In this document: piece after piece, positions 1 to 8,001 of the stretch
Layout: each line of letters opens with the position of its first letter
Position numbering within the stretch: the stretch's first letter is position 1
DNA from: Myxococcales bacterium
GTDB taxonomy: Bacteria; Myxococcota_A; Polyangia; Polyangiales; JADJMO01
Assembly (NCBI GenBank): GCA_016709545.1
Contig: JADJMO010000038.1
Coordinates: forward strand, 1-64,000
Direction: 5' to 3'
Length of the DNA stretch: 64,000 bases
Notes under the pieces: model-generated
Database searches by the model: none
What the model was told of the DNA's origin: nothing
The model's input: the letters and a program-made list of their open reading frames with translations, nothing else
Program-made: the position numbers and the translations under genes

Positions 1-526
1 CCGCCGATGCAGTCGACGAAGCGCTTGCTCGACGCGGGAATCTCGGGACCGCACGCGGTGAGGTTGCTGTTCAAGCAAGCGGCGCAGGCCTGGTCGGCGT
101 CGGCCATGCCCTTGCTGCACGCGGTGTCCTTGCACTGGAACTTGCAGTGACTCGGGTGGCAGAAGCACCCCGACGAGCCCTTCCACGCGTTGCTCGCGCC
201 GAGGGGGAGCTTGGTCGTGCAGCACTGGAAGCACGCGAACGGAGTCCCCGCGGCCTTGCACACGGCGGGGTCGAGCGGGGGGTCGTCTCCGCATCGACCG
301 CGGAGTCCACGGGAGGTGCAGTGTCCGTGGCCACAGCGGTGTCCTTGTGCGCCGTGTCCACGACGGTGTCCGACGGGGCGGCGCTGTCGACGGCGCTCTC
401 GACGGTCGCGTCGGTCGTCGTGTCACCGACGGCGTCCAGAGCTTCGGGGTCGGCGCGGAACGCGTCGAGGTCGAAGCTGCACCCGCCCGAGAGCGCGCAG
501 ACGAGCGCGAGGATGCGGCGGGACAT
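1..526 (-). CDS. Cysteine-rich secreted lipoprotein, C-terminus off the left edge, frameshifted
   Basis: The product starts MSRRILALVCALSGGCSF, a lipoprotein signal peptide with lipobox SGGC, followed by an Asp/Thr/Ala-rich linker typical of secreted myxobacterial lipoproteins. The cysteine-rich part (PFACFQCCTTKLPLG, GCFCHPSHCKFQCKD, ACAACL) is in another frame. The frames join if one base is added to the C6 run (plus-strand G277-G282). The cysteine spacing does not match a redox or zinc family that I recognise. The gene continues beyond base 1 in the second frame. The function is unknown; surface exposure is inferred from the signal peptide only. Confidence 0.6.
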
Positions 527-587
527 GGGACATCGAGCCTACGTCATCGCTGCAGGCTGTCTACTCGCGGTCGGTCCGTGCGCCAGG

Positions 588-994
588 TCACGTCGTCGCC
601 GAGGCACCCTCACGGTGCGACGGACGCGCTCGGGTCAGGAGATTCGCCACCGCGTGGAGGAGCTGCTCGGGCTTGAACGGCTTCACGAGCCAGCCACCGG
701 CGCCGAGCCCGCGCGCCTTGTCGACGAGCGCCGGGTCCGCCTCGGTCGTGAGCATCAAGAACGCCTCGTGGCGGCCCTCGGCGCGCACCGTCTCGAGGAG
801 CTCGAGGCCGCTCATGTTCGGCATGTTGACGTCGCAGACCACGACGCGCGCGTCGCAGCCCGCGTGCAGCTGGTGCAGGGCCTCGGAGACCGTCCGCGGC
901 CTCCACCACCACATGGCCGGCCGCGCTGAGGGTCCGGCCCACCATCATGCGAACGGTTCGCGAGTCGTCGACGAGGAGGATCGTTGGTGGTCAT
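588..994 (-). CDS. CheY-like single-domain response regulator (two frame breaks)
   Basis: This is a stand-alone receiver domain of about 135 residues. The acidic pocket (ILLVDDSRTVR), phospho-acceptor Asp (VVVCDVNMPNMSG), the Thr of LMLTTEAD and the conserved Lys (LVKPFKPEQL) are all readable. They lie in different frames: the first break is near 982-990, just after ATG 994, and the second near 880-890 between VVVEAADG and SEALHQL. No output domain follows, so it would act by binding a partner such as a kinase or flagellar/pilus motor component. No cognate kinase is in the window. The preserved pocket argues for sequencing indels and against decay. Confidence 0.75.
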
Positions 995-1101
995 GGCTCT
1001 CCGTTGCGCTGGGTTGACGTCACCCCTCGAACGGACCGCAAGCGGTGGAACATCAACCCGTGGAGGCAAAATGACCCACACCAGCCATCAGAACGTCCAG
1101 G

Positions 1102-1607
1102 TCAGGGCACCAGCCCTGGATACCGGACCCAGTCGTCGTCCTTGCCCGCGAAGTGGCACCCGTTGCACACCCCGCCCGCCGCGCCGCCGTACGACTCGCC
1201 GTCGGGGGGACCCATGCCCCGCCACGCGATGCCGATGGCGCCGTTCACGTCGACGATGCGGAACCACTCCCAGTCGACGGCGCCATCCGGGTTGAACCCG
1301 CCTCCCCGCTTCACCATCGCGAAGATCTGACCCTCGGGCTTCTCCATGCGCTTGACGATGATGGTGCCGACCGCGAACTTGCGGGTGCCCTTGGGCGGAC
1401 GCTTGTTGACGAAGATCGAGCGGTCTCCGCCGTGGATGGGATCGTCGAGCTCCGCGCCGGGGATGAACACGCTCCCCACCGGTCGTAGCCCTCGAAATCG
1501 GCCGCGAACGCGATGAACGGGTCGCGCGGGCCCACCGTGGCGGGCGCAGGAGGCGCCTCGGCCGAGCCGCAGGCCGCGACCACGATCAGCGCAAGGGCCC
1601 ACCGCAT
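1102..1607 (-). CDS. Cytochrome P460-like lipoprotein with one haem-binding motif (frameshifted)
   Basis: The N-terminus MRWALALIVVAACGS is a lipoprotein signal. The rest resembles the cytochrome P460 family: a GDRSIFVN segment, GTIIVKRMEKPEG, and a single C-terminal CNGCH haem site in GGVCNGCHFAGKDDD. Family members are periplasmic monohaem proteins, some of which oxidise hydroxylamine or detoxify NO; the substrate here is unknown. A one-base break in the CCCC run near 1473-1476 separates the signal-bearing part (to DFEGYDRW) from the domain (SVFIPGAELDD). It lies 18 bases downstream of the ferritin-like gene on the same strand and may be co-transcribed with it. Confidence 0.65.
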
Positions 1608-1625
1608 GAGCGACAGCTTACCCGA

Positions 1626-2846
1626 TCACGCCGCGAGTCCCAGGGCCGCGAGGCGGGGCAGGATCACCTCGTCGATCGTCTCTTCGACGAGACGCCGCGC
1701 AGCTCGACCGTCGCACAATCCGAGGGCCCGGGCCTCGCGCGGGTAGGACACCTCGGGGATGTGGGCCGCGAAGTGCGCGCGGGCGTGCGCCACCGCGACG
1801 CCGACGTACTCCACGAGCCGCGCCCGCGCGGCGCCGTCGAGCGACGGGACGAGCTCGGCCAGGAGCCGCCACCCGAAGCGCGCGTGGCCGACCTCGTCCG
1901 CGAAGATCTCCGTCAGCAGATCGCGGAGCGGCCCAGGGGGCATGTCCGTCCATTCGGCGCCGATCAAGGCCACGGCGATCGTCTCGGAGAGACACGCCAC
2001 GCTCGTGAAGCTCCGCAGCAGCGACTCCGTGACGCACACGTCGTCGTGCGCCGGCACCTCGGGCCGCGCGCGCGCCCGCCTTCGCCTCGCCGCCGAGCGC
2101 CTCCACGACCGCGCCGCAGAGGACCCCGTGCCGACGCTCCTCGGCCGCGAAGCCGAGGCACGTGTCCGCCTCCGCGGCGAACCCGGCGCGACGGAGCCCG
2201 CGGCGAGCGCCTCGAACACGCGCGCCGACGCGTGCTCCTCGGCCATGCGGGCGGCCCACGTCGCCCGCGCGGCCACGGCGAAGGGCGTGCGCGGAGCGAG
2301 GGCGAGCGCGAGCGAGAGGCTCTCGCGGCGCAGGTCGAGCGCCGCAAGCCACGACGACGGCGCCTCGCCGGCGAGAGGCGGCGGGGCCGGTGGGCCCCAG
2401 GACGAGCAGGCAGCGCCCTCGGGGAACCCGAGGCTCGAGCAGCACGCGAAGTGCGCCCCTCGCTTGTCGAGCGCGCCGCGGTCGGCGGCGTACTGCGTCG
2501 GGTCTGCCTCGTGCTCGGCCTCGAGGTGGGCGATGGCGAAGCGACAGCACGCGACGACGCTCGGCTCCCCTGCCTTCTCGAAGTAGGTCGCGAAGCTGGC
2601 GTCCGGCAGCGCGCCCTCGAGCACCCCCACGCAACAGCCGAACGCGACCGCGGCGACCGGGTCGGCGTCGTAGGCCGCGTCGTCGCCCGCGTCGCCGGTC
2701 TCGCGTGAGGCGTCCGCGACCGCAGGCAGCGCGCACGTCGGCGCGGCGTCTGGCACGGGCGCTTCGTTCGCCTCGCAGCCCACCGGCAGCATCAGCGCGA
2801 CCTTGGCGGCCGCGCGCAAGGCGAAGCGGCGCGCGCCCTCGGTCAC
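1626..2846 (-). CDS. Ferritin-like di-iron lipoprotein (two compensating frame breaks)
   Basis: The GTG start at 2846 gives an arginine-containing lipoprotein signal (ARRFALRAAAKVALML then PVGC). The C-terminal half looks like a ferritin-like four-helix bundle with EEHASARVF, EERRHG (ExxH) and DEVGHARFGW (ExxH), the expected carboxylate/histidine ligands of a di-iron site. An N-terminal cysteine-rich region (GCCVG, VACCRF, FACCSS) precedes it. The segment with the first ExxH is out of frame between about 2187 and 2070 and the frame is then restored, suggesting two opposite indels. It is downstream of imelysin and di-haem genes, consistent with extracytoplasmic iron handling. The chemistry is not determined. 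Confidence 0.65.
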   Translation of the reverse strand: MTEGARRFALRAAAKVALMLPVGCEANEAPVPDAAPTCALPAVADASRETGDAGDDAAYDADPVAAVAFGCCVGVLEGALPDASFATYFEKAGEPSVVACCRFAIAHLEAEHEADPTQYAADRGALDKRGAHFACCSSLGFPEGAACSSWGPPAPPPLAGEAPSSWLAALDLRRESLSLALALAPRTPFAVAARATWAARMAEEHASARVFEALAAGSVAPGSPRRRTRASASRPRSVGTGSSAARSWRRSAARRRRARARPEVPAHDDVCVTESLLRSFTSVACLSETIAVALIGAEWTDMPPGPLRDLLTEIFADEVGHARFGWRLLAELVPSLDGAARARLVEYVGVAVAHARAHFAAHIPEVSYPREARALGLCDGRAARRLVEETIDEVILPRLAALGLAA

Positions 2847-2869
2847 GCCGCGAGCTCCGCCGGCGAGCC

Positions 2870-3006
2870 CGAGCGGGCGGGGGGGCGCCGGCGCGGGCGC
2901 GCCCCCCCTGTCCGGCCGGGGCGGGGCCGCGCCGGGCGGCGGCAGCCGGGGCCGGCCCCCGCGCGGCCGCCCGGGGGCCCGCGGCCCCCCCCCCGCCCCC
3001 GGGGGC
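2870..3006. other. Nearly A/T-free intergenic tract
   Basis: About 135 bases between the ferritin-like and imelysin genes consist almost only of G and C, with several runs of seven or more G or C and many overlapping short inverted repeats. No coding signal is supported. It could be a strong secondary-structure element between two co-directional genes, an expanded GC repeat, or a poorly resolved assembly patch. Confidence 0.6.
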
Positions 3007-3013
3007 CTCGTCC

Positions 3014-4044
3014 CTACTTGCCTTCGACGAACGTCGGGAAGCCGAACACGACGGCGGCGGCGTTCATCTGCCCGACGACGGACTCCTTCTTGGTGGGGTC
3101 GACCGCCTCGTGCACCCCGCTCCAGAGCTTGCCGAACGGCGAGGCCAGGTCGGCCGCCGAAGGCGCCTCGGCGCTCCACGTGGCGGGCGGCGCCGGGATC
3201 GCATCCGTCGTCACGCCGTCGTAGACGCCCTGCAGCTTGGCGAAGCCCGCGAGGATCTGGTCGTCGATCGCGACCCCGCCCGGCTTGCTCCGCAGCCACG
3301 GGCCGAAGAGCGCGTAGATCTTCCTCGTGCCCACGAGGTTCGCGCGGAGGTCCTTCATCGTGCGCTGCGCGTAGCGCGACTCCTCGCTCCCCTCGGAGGC
3401 CTTGTTGACCTTCTCCTTCTGCTCGTTCACCAGGCCGATGAGCCCCTGGTAGGCGGTGCCGATGTCGATCTTGGCGGGCCGCCAGCTGTCGCGGATCGCC
3501 TTTGCGTCGACGATGATCTTCGCGAGCTCTCGGTGGCGGGCCACGCGGCGGCCTTGTAGCCGGGGAGCGAGGCCTCGAACGCCACGACGTTGGCCGGCGT
3601 CGTCTCGAGGAACAGGATGCGCTCGGCCGCGTGCATGCCGGTCACGCCCTTGTCGTCGAACAGGTAGTCGTCGCCCTTGCCGACGAGGCTCACGAGGAAG
3701 CCGTCGTAGCGCTCGTCGAGCGCCCGGTCGAGATCGGGGAAGATCGGGGCGAGCGCGCCCTCGACGTGCTCGTAGCTCTCCCGCGCCGCGAGCCACGCGG
3801 TCTGCATCGCGACGAGCGCCGCGGCGTCCCCGGTCTTGTCCCAGCCGCGCCCCTTGGGGAGCGGCGCCGCCGCCTGCATCTGCGTCGCGGACGTGACGAG
3901 GCCGTCGAGATCGGTGAGGAGCGCCCCGTGCATCTGGGCGACGATCTCCTGCTTGTAGTCGGCGTCGGTCTTGGTCGCGGGCGGGTCGCTCGCGCCGCTG
4001 CACGCCGACATCGTGACGAACCCGAGGAGGACGAGCGAACGCAT
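3014..4044 (-). CDS. Imelysin-family (peptidase M75-like) lipoprotein, frameshifted
   Basis: This is a secreted helical protein of the imelysin/IrpA/insulin-cleaving membrane protease family, members of which are usually iron-regulated. It has a lipobox in VTMSACSG, then the characteristic GxHxxE motif in TGMHAAERILF. The C-terminal half (LAKIIVDAKAIRD through GFPTFVEGK) is in another frame; the break is near 3530. The combined length of about 343 residues fits the family. It starts 12 bases after the di-haem oxidoreductase stop, a pairing widely seen in iron-acquisition operons, and the Fur-like box at 5320 would control both. Metal or haem binding is inferred; protease activity is doubtful for the family. 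Confidence 0.8.
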
Positions 4045-4056
4045 GGACGGGACCTC

Positions 4057-5300
4057 TCAGAGAGCTTCGACGAACGCGAGGAGCGTCGCGCTATCGGTGG
4101 GGGAAAGAGCCTGGAACAGGTCGACGGAGCCGCTGGCCTCCGAACCCGTGCCCTTGTGCATCGCGATGGCCTCCTCCACGGAGTGCGCGCGCGAGTCGTG
4201 CAGGTAGTTCTTCATGAACCGGAGCCCGATGAGCGGCGCCGTGCGCCAGTCGCGGTAGGTGGCCTCGCCGTCCTCGCCCGCGGGCAGTCCGTCGGCGAGC
4301 TCGTCGCCCATGTCGTGCAGCAGGAAGTCGGTGTAGACGTCGGCCTTGATCCCCGCGAGCAGCGCGATGGGGTAGTCGGGGCGGGTGGCGAGACCCGAGG
4401 CGTGGCAGACGCCGCACTTGGTGCTCGCGAAGAGCTCGGCGCCCCGCGTGGTGAGGCCCGGCCGGCGCGGGATCGCGATGAGGCGGATGTAGTCGGCGCG
4501 CAGGTTGAGGCTCTCGAGGCCGAGGTCCACGCCGGGCTTCGCATCGTCGGTGAGGCCGTCGGGGTTCGGGATCTCCTTCGGGCGCAGCGGGCTCGTGATC
4601 CCCATGTCGCCCTGCGCGGCGTCGGCGACGAAGTCGTCGAGGAACGGGATGCGCGCCTTGAGGCCGAAGCGGCCGATGACCTTGTCGCCCTTCTTCGTCG
4701 CGTGCACCTTGCCGGTCGGGTTGGGCTCCGACTGGTACGCGACGAGGTTGATGCGGCCCTTGATGCCGTCGGTGCGCGCAGCCTGCTCCGCGACGAGCCG
4801 GCGAATCTCGCTGTCGAGGACCGCCTCCATGTAGCCGCGGCCGAGAACGGGCGGACCGACGCGGATCGAGAGCTTGATGCTCGGATCGCCGGTCGGCGCC
4901 GCGATCGGCGTCTTGCCGCCGCCCGCCACGAGCGGGTGCACCGTGTGGCCGAACGCGAGCTTCGACTGGTCCTTCGCCGGGGTCTTGCCGTCGGCCTCGA
5001 CGACGGACATCTTCTGCACGAGCCCCGGTCCGCGTGTGCCCTCGTCGTGGCACGCGCTGCAGCTCGTGCGGGTGTAGAGCGGGCCGAGTCCGTCGGCCTC
5101 CCGCAGCGGCAGATCGAACAGCGCGTCGCCGGCCTGGAAGATGGCGACCTGCTCCTTGGTGACGCCGTCGATGGGGACGTCGACCGGGTCGCCGACGATG
5201 GGAGTCTCGCTGCCGGCGTCGACCGCCTCGGTTGCGATGCCCCTTCGCCACAGCCGCCCGCGTCAGCGCCGAGGGCCACGGCGAGGAAGATCGAGCGCAT
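4057..5300 (-). CDS. Di-haem oxidoreductase, DUF1111 / thiol oxidoreductase-like family (frameshifted)
   Basis: This is a periplasmic di-haem c protein with two sites, CSACHDEG in the N-terminal third and CGVCHASG in the C-terminal third. Family landmarks are GRGYMEAV, GRFGLKARIPFLDDFVA, and the C-terminal block WRTAPLIGLRF with LHDSRAHSVEEAI. ATG 5300 opens a lipoprotein signal (MRSIFLAVALGADAGGC). The frame breaks in the C4 run near 5238-5242 and the rest is read in another frame. It is the first gene of the minus-strand run with imelysin, 20 bases from a Fur-box-like dyad. DUF1111 proteins co-occur with imelysins and are inferred to reduce or mobilise iron or haem. The electron donor is unknown. 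Confidence 0.82.
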
Positions 5301-5319
5301 CGGCCGTCAGCCTACCATA

Positions 5320-5336
5320 TTGAAAATGGTTTTCAA
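5320..5336. promoter_or_regulatory. Fur-box-like operator upstream of the di-haem/imelysin genes
   Basis: TTGAAAATGGTTTTCAA is a near-perfect inverted repeat. Its core TGAAAATGGTTTTCA at 5321-5335 fits the 7-1-7 Fur pattern, and it lies about 20 bases upstream of the start at 5300. It is A+T-rich in a 70% GC background, which adds weight. Regulation by Fur is inferred. Confidence 0.6.
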
Positions 5337-5356
5337 GAAGCCGCACGCGAAGGGTC

Positions 5357-5917
5357 TCAGTGGGCGGAGTGCTGTGGGGGCGGCTGCGACGAGACCGAGG
5401 TCCACGTCGCCTCGTCGACCACACGCTGCTTCCACTTGGCGTGACAGCCCGTGCAGGTCGAAAGCGTCGCGCCGAGCGCGAGCAACACGCCGTCGCGGTC
5501 CTTCTTCTTCGCCGCCACGCCGATGGTGTCGGCGGTCTTGTGGAACGCCACGGCCTGCGCGCTGAAACCTGGCGCGCCAGCCCCCATGTGGTTGCACATC
5601 GCCCCCATCTGCTCCGAGAACCCGATGCGACCGACCGCCTTGTCGACCGCGTCGAAATCGGACGCGGCCGTGGCCGCGACGATCTCCTGGACCGCGAGCA
5701 GGTGGTCTCGCATGTTCTGCTTCTGGTGGTGGGCCATCATCGGCAGGAGCGGCACGTCGGCGCGTGGATCGAGGCGATCGAGGGCCGCCTGCGCCCCAGG
5801 AGGAACGACCGCGCTGGCGCTCGGGGGGGCGGTCGTCGCGGGCGCGGGGACGGGCGCGTCCGTGCTGCGACAGGCGACGGCGAGCAGCATGGGCAGGACT
5901 GGAGCGAGGCGCTTCAT
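5357..5917 (-). CDS. Cytochrome c'-like (class II) lipoprotein
   Basis: A lipoprotein signal (MKRLAPVLPMLLAVAC) and a Pro/Ala linker lead into a helical domain of about 130 residues that ends with one haem motif, CTGCHAKWKQ. Haem at the C-terminus of a helical domain is the arrangement of cytochromes c' and c556, which bind NO or carry electrons in the periplasm. Several Met and His residues (MMAHHQKQNMRDH, MGAMCNHMGAG) could be further ligands. Its ATG overlaps the MarR stop (ATGA at 5914-5917), so the two genes are translationally coupled and probably share control. Confidence 0.7.
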   Translation of the reverse strand: MKRLAPVLPMLLAVACRSTDAPVPAPATTAPPSASAVVPPGAQAALDRLDPRADVPLLPMMAHHQKQNMRDHLLAVQEIVAATAASDFDAVDKAVGRIGFSEQMGAMCNHMGAGAPGFSAQAVAFHKTADTIGVAAKKKDRDGVLLALGATLSTCTGCHAKWKQRVVDEATWTSVSSQPPPQHSAH

Positions 5918-6387
5918 GGGGACTCGGGGGCAAGGGTGGCGGCGGTGGCGAGGGTCTCGAGCGCAGAGAGGACGAGGTCGTGGGCGTCGGCGGGGATGGC
6001 CGCGAGCAGCTGCGTGAAGCGGGCGAGGCTGCTGCGCTCGACGCGCTCGGCCAGCGTCCGCCCCTTGGGCGTGAGCGAGACCATGCGCGCCCTGCCGTCG
6101 TGCTCGGCGCGGCGCTGGTCGACGAAGCCCTCGCGGGTGAGGCGAGCGCAGAGCCGCGTGACGTTGCTCTTGTCGATGTGGAGCGCGCGGGCGAGGTCCT
6201 GCTGGGTGACCACCTGGTCACGACGGGTGGCCTCGAGGAGCTGGACCAGCGCGTAGGCGACGGAGAGGGGGATCGGCGCGCCACACGGCGTGCGATCGCC
6301 GGCCAGCAACCCGAACGACCGGACGAAGCGCCGCACGCCTGCGCGCAGGCGCACCACGTCGGCGGCTCTCGGCTCGGGCGGGCCCAT
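5914..6387 (-). CDS. MarR-family transcriptional regulator
   Basis: This 157-residue winged-helix regulator has the recognition region TQQDLARALHIDKSNVTRLC and wing RRAEHDGRARMVSLT, characteristic of MarR proteins. These are dimeric repressors relieved by small phenolics, oxidants or metals. A perfect 22-base palindrome lies 18 bases upstream of the start, so autorepression and control of the coupled cytochrome gene are likely. The effector cannot be read from the sequence. The divergent gene at 6493 may also be affected. Confidence 0.85.
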   Translation of the reverse strand: MGPPEPRAADVVRLRAGVRRFVRSFGLLAGDRTPCGAPIPLSVAYALVQLLEATRRDQVVTQQDLARALHIDKSNVTRLCARLTREGFVDQRRAEHDGRARMVSLTPKGRTLAERVERSSLARFTQLLAAIPADAHDLVLSALETLATAATLAPESP

Positions 6388-6404
6388 CCCGTGACTCTAC
6401 CCTC

Positions 6405-6426
6405 ATTGGTTGCGTACGCAACCAAT
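6405..6426. promoter_or_regulatory. Perfect palindromic MarR-type operator
   Basis: This is a 22-base perfect palindrome with the inner part TTGGTTGCGTACGCAACCAA. TTGCnnnnGCAA cores are common MarR-family sites, and this one lies directly upstream of the marR-like gene. Its position in the divergent intergenic region suggests autoregulation. Confidence 0.7.
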
Positions 6427-6469
6427 CAGCCCCCTCGCCTCGCGGCGGCAACGAGCCTTGACGCCTTCT

Positions 6470-6484
6470 TGAAAACGACTTTCA
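6470..6484. promoter_or_regulatory. Second Fur-box-like site, upstream of the gene at 6493
   Basis: TGAAAACGACTTTCA has the same 7-1-7 layout as the site at 5321-5335 and ends 8 bases before the ATG at 6493. Binding there would block initiation. The match is weaker than the first site but shares its A+T-rich arms. Confidence 0.5.
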
Positions 6485-6492
6485 CTATCCAC

Positions 6493-6900
6493 ATGGCCCG
6501 AACGACCTGGCTCCTCCCGATCCCCCCGCTGCCGGCGGCGCACGACCCACGCGGCCGCGTCCTCCTCACGAACCTCCCTGGTGACTGGGAGGTCCGCGCG
6601 CTCGACACGCGCGATCGACGCTTCGGCTACTGCATGCAGCGCGGTCTCTGGCACGTGCAGCTGTGGCAGCCCGGCGCGCGCTGCTCGGTGCTGACGCCGT
6701 CGCGCTTCACGCTCGGCCGCTACGACGTCTTCCACGCGCCGAGCTGGAACCGTGCGCTCCCCGACGAGACCGCGGTCGAGCAGGCCCTCTCGGACCGGGG
6801 CGCCCCGCTCGTCGGCGCCCTGCTCGCCGAGGTCTGGGAGCGCTTCGTGCGCGACGTCGAGCAGGCCTGGCGGCGAGGAGAACACGTCGCATGCGCGTGA
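6493..6900 (+). CDS. Hypothetical protein, predicted iron-regulated
   Basis: This 135-residue soluble protein has no signal peptide. It is rich in Trp and Arg (GDWEVRALDTRDRRFGYC, GLWHVQLWQPGARC) and has an acidic helical C-terminus (LLAEVWERFVRDVEQAW). No family was recognised. ATG 6493 was chosen because a Fur-box-like dyad ends immediately upstream and coding character starts there. Its 3' end overlaps the next ORF by ten bases, so the two are probably co-translated. A role in iron homeostasis is inferred from position only. Confidence 0.5.
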   Translation: MARTTWLLPIPPLPAAHDPRGRVLLTNLPGDWEVRALDTRDRRFGYCMQRGLWHVQLWQPGARCSVLTPSRFTLGRYDVFHAPSWNRALPDETAVEQALSDRGAPLVGALLAEVWERFVRDVEQAWRRGEHVACA

Positions 6901-7079
6901 GCCCACCCCCGACCCTCGAGGACAGCACGCGGGTCGCGCTCGGCGCCTTCGGCTGCGGCGTCTTCCTGACGATGACGCTGGCGACCACGCTGGCGCGGCT
7001 CGATCCACGGGTCGGAGCGGGCGGGGTCCTCTTGGGCTTCGCGCTCGTCGCGCTGTCCTTGTGGGACGACGCCCCCTGA
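6891..7079 (+). CDS. Small membrane protein (62 aa)
   Basis: It overlaps the end of the preceding gene (ATGCGCGTGA holds both this start and the upstream stop). It encodes two short hydrophobic segments, ALGAFGCGVFLTMTLATTLA and AGGVLLGFALVALSLW, separated by a basic turn, giving a two-helix hairpin. There is no recognisable family. Coupling with the upstream Fur-box gene suggests a membrane partner of that protein. Confidence 0.45.
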   Translation: MRVSPPPTLEDSTRVALGAFGCGVFLTMTLATTLARLDPRVGAGGVLLGFALVALSLWDDAP

Positions 7080-7089
7080 GGCAGCGCCC

Positions 7090-7240
7090 TCAGAGCGACC
7101 GCAGGAACGCGATCACGCGCGCGAGGTCGGCCTTGCCCAGGGCCATGAAGCGGTCTCGTGAGCCTCTTGGCCTCGCCGTCGTGCCACAGCACGGCCTCCT
7201 CGGGTCCGCGCGCGCGCCCGATCGCCACCGCCAGTGGGGC
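7090..7240 (-). pseudogene. C-terminal remnant of a DUF1111 di-haem oxidoreductase
   Basis: The segment reads GRARGPEEAVLWHDGEAKR in one frame and DRFMALGKADLARVIAFLRSL followed by a stop in another. Together this is the conserved end of the DUF1111 family. No haem-bearing part exists upstream: past about 7250 the sequence turns into the methyltransferase/PEPCK cluster. It is best read as a truncated gene cut at the left junction of that cluster, with an extra frame break near 7165. Confidence 0.5.
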
Positions 7241-7308
7241 CTCCCTGGCGGCCGAGGTCGACCAGAAGGTCGACGCCGCTCTCGCGGCCGTCGACGCGCT
7301 CGCCAGCC

Positions 7309-8000
7309 CTACGACGACTTCTCGCGTGACTTCACCACCTCGGCGACGATCCGTTCCTCCACCTCGACGAGGTATCGACCGCGCCTTGCAGGGCGATCGG
7401 CCTTGCGCCAGACGCGCAGAACGTCGGTGCCCGCGGCCTCAGTGTGGATTGTGTCGTAGTCGTCGCTGAAGCGGCCCCCGAAGCCGTGGTAGGTGACAAC
7501 CAAGCAGGGCGGGCCCGAGCGAGGCTTCCTTCCATCTGCAGGAGATCCCCGATCGCGCGCCGCTCGCTCAGCTCGACACTGTGGTCGAAGCGTTTGGCCT
7601 CCGAGAACAGATTCTCGGCGAAGGGATTGAAGAGGTAGGCCCCGTCGAAAGAATCCAGCGACGTGCGCGTCGCGTCCGCGCACCGGAACTCGACATTTCC
7701 AAGGGCGGCGCTGGCCGCAAGGCCCTGCGCGATCGCGACCAGCCCGCTCCGTTGCTCGACGCCGACGAAGCGGATCGCCGGCGCGGCCGCCGCGGCGACG
7801 AGGCAGGCCTTCCCCGGCCCACTCCCCACGTCGAGGACCCGCTGGGCCCCGTGCAACGCGAACAACGACCCCATGCGACGGGCGACGGCCACCGGTGTCC
7901 AGAAGAGCCGTGACGCCAAACGGAGGAGGTCGGGCATCCTCCCATCGAAGGTCGCATCGTCCAGCAGCGGATCCCGCAGCCATCCAGGCGTGAATCGCAT
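7309..8000 (-). CDS. Class I SAM-dependent methyltransferase-like protein (frameshifted)
   Basis: This is a Rossmann-fold protein with SAM motif I in RVLDVGSGPGKACLVAA and acidic loop FVGVEQRSG. A signature FDGAYLFNPF recurs in the paralogue at 18943. ATG 8000 (MRFTPGWLRDPLLDD) lies one base from the PEPCK stop, so both are on one transcript. The C-terminal part (CLVVTYHGFGGRFSDDYD) is in another frame; the break is near 7515. It has no substrate-defining domain. Pairing with an energy-converting complex and with a second copy suggests a shared role there, which is inference. Confidence 0.65.
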
Positions 8001-8001
8001 C

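Noticed and set aside
1102..1120. A short GC hairpin at the end of the P460-like gene as a terminator
   Set aside because: The 6-bp stem overlaps the stop codon and has no T-run.
3631..5565. A 644-residue plus-strand frame opposite imelysin and the di-haem gene
   Set aside because: It is antisense to two genes with clear motifs; its composition is Val/Arg/Glu-rich mirror coding.
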